Notes under the pieces: generated by a model
What the model saw: the letters and a program-made list of their open reading frames with translations, nothing else
The model's database searches: none
Told to the model about the DNA's origin: nothing
NCBI GenBank assembly: GCA_023386795.1
Contig: JAEWJB010000015.1
Location: 1 to 7,873, forward strand
DNA from: Pseudomonadota bacterium
GTDB taxonomy: Bacteria > Pseudomonadota > Gammaproteobacteria > Xanthomonadales > Xanthomonadaceae
Length of the DNA stretch: 7,873 bases
Direction of reading: 5' to 3'
Shown: positions 7,338 to 7,873 of the stretch, piece by piece
Numbering within the stretch: the stretch's first letter is position 1
How the letters are laid out: each line of letters opens with the position of its first letter
Made by a program: the position numbers and the translations under genes

Positions 7338-7865
7338 ATGATGACTGCTGCCTCCGATGCCCCTGCCTTTGCGATCGTGGTCATGGGCGTCTCGGGCAGC
7401 GGCAAAAGCACGGTGGCGCAGGCCTTGGCGTCGCATTACCGCTTCCTGTTGCTGGACGCGGACGATTTCCACAGTGTCGAAGCCAAGGCGCAGATGGCGC
7501 GTGGCGAGCCGCTGACGGATACGCAGCGCGAGCCCTGGGTGGATGCGCTCGGCCAGGCTTTGCGGCAGTGCGTCACGCGCGGGGAGTCGGTGGTGCTGGC
7601 GTTCTCGGGGCTGCGAAAGGCGCATCGCGCCCGGCTGCGGGCCAGCGGCGTGCCGATGCGCTTCGTGTACCTGCATGGCACGCCTGCGGTGATAGCGGGG
7701 CGGCTGGGTGCGCGCGAGGGGCACTTCATGCCGGCGACGTTGCTGGACAGCCAGTTCGATGCGCTGCAGCCGCCGGCCGATGAACCGGACGTGGTGGCAG
7801 TGGATATCGATGCGCCGCTGGAGACGGTAGTGGCCCGGGCGGTGGCGGGACTGGAGGCCGCGTGA
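7338..7865 (+). CDS. gntK: Gluconokinase (gluconate kinase, EC 2.7.1.12)
   Basis: A 175-residue P-loop kinase of usual length for the family. It transfers phosphate from ATP to D-gluconate, giving 6-phosphogluconate for the Entner-Doudoroff or pentose-phosphate pathway. Visible motifs: Walker A GVSGSGKST (17-25), LDADDFH (39-45), GEPLTDTQREPW (56-67), FVYLHG (109-114) and the family signature GHFMP..LL.SQF..L..P (128-146). Two regions differ from the familiar enterobacterial form. The HPxxNxxKM segment is HSVEAKAQM (45-53), with Ala49 and Gln52 where Asn and Lys are usual. The SALKxxYRDxLR segment is SGLRKAHRARLR (90-101). The gene stands divergent to a probable cellobionate phosphorylase and would use the gluconate that enzyme releases. 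ATG 7338 is followed directly by a second ATG at 7341, either of which could serve. There is no good Shine-Dalgarno sequence. Another small sugar-acid kinase is possible but less likely. Confidence 0.9.
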   Translation: MMTAASDAPAFAIVVMGVSGSGKSTVAQALASHYRFLLLDADDFHSVEAKAQMARGEPLTDTQREPWVDALGQALRQCVTRGESVVLAFSGLRKAHRARLRASGVPMRFVYLHGTPAVIAGRLGAREGHFMPATLLDSQFDALQPPADEPDVVAVDIDAPLETVVARAVAGLEAA

Positions 7866-7873
7866 TCGATGGC
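7862..7873 (+). other. Possible start of a following plus-strand gene (window edge)
   Basis: The gluconokinase stop TGA (7863-7865) is overlapped by GTG at 7862, and an ATG lies at 7869. Either could begin a coupled downstream gene, but only a few codons are inside the window, so nothing can be said about a product. Confidence 0.15.

Noticed and set aside
7226..7411. Longer transporter start at 7411
   Set aside because: It would overlap the divergent gluconokinase and its probable promoter, and the added residues match nothing in the GPH family.

Overview
The window is high-GC bacterial DNA with tightly packed genes. Base composition, codon use and gene content suggest a gammaproteobacterium of the Xanthomonadaceae type (Xanthomonas, Stenotrophomonas or relatives). 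This is inferred from protein character; there is no rRNA or other phylogenetic marker here. I see no tRNA, rRNA, mobile element, CRISPR array or long repeat, and no gene-free stretch over 300 bases.

Layout, left to right. (1) Positions 1-3375, minus strand: a very large hybrid sensor histidine kinase whose N-terminal half is a sodium/solute-symporter-like membrane domain, followed by PAS, HisKA, HATPase and receiver domains. It starts at TTG behind a strong Shine-Dalgarno sequence, and its C-terminus is cut off by the left window edge. (2) A 77-base gap. (3) Positions 3453-5849, minus strand: a GH94 phosphorylase that best fits cellobionic acid phosphorylase. (4) Positions 5846-7225, minus strand: a GPH-family (MelB-like) sugar:cation symporter whose stop codon overlaps the phosphorylase start (ATGA). 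(5) A 112-base divergent intergenic region. (6) Positions 7338-7865, plus strand: a gluconokinase.

The right-hand three genes read as one pathway. The symporter would import a disaccharide acid such as cellobionate (glucosyl-gluconate, made by oxidative cellulose attack). The phosphorylase would split it with phosphate into alpha-glucose 1-phosphate and gluconate. The gluconokinase would phosphorylate gluconate to 6-phosphogluconate for the Entner-Doudoroff or pentose-phosphate route. The catalytic-loop sequence and the adjacent gluconokinase both favour cellobionate over cellobiose. The pathway is known in outline, so the substrate call rests on family knowledge plus context and has not been tested here.

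The sensor kinase resembles the CbrA / CrbS / MxtR group of transporter-domain kinases, which control carbon-source or acetate use. Its partner regulator is not in the window. Whether it is linked to cellobionate use or is merely a neighbour cannot be told from this sequence.
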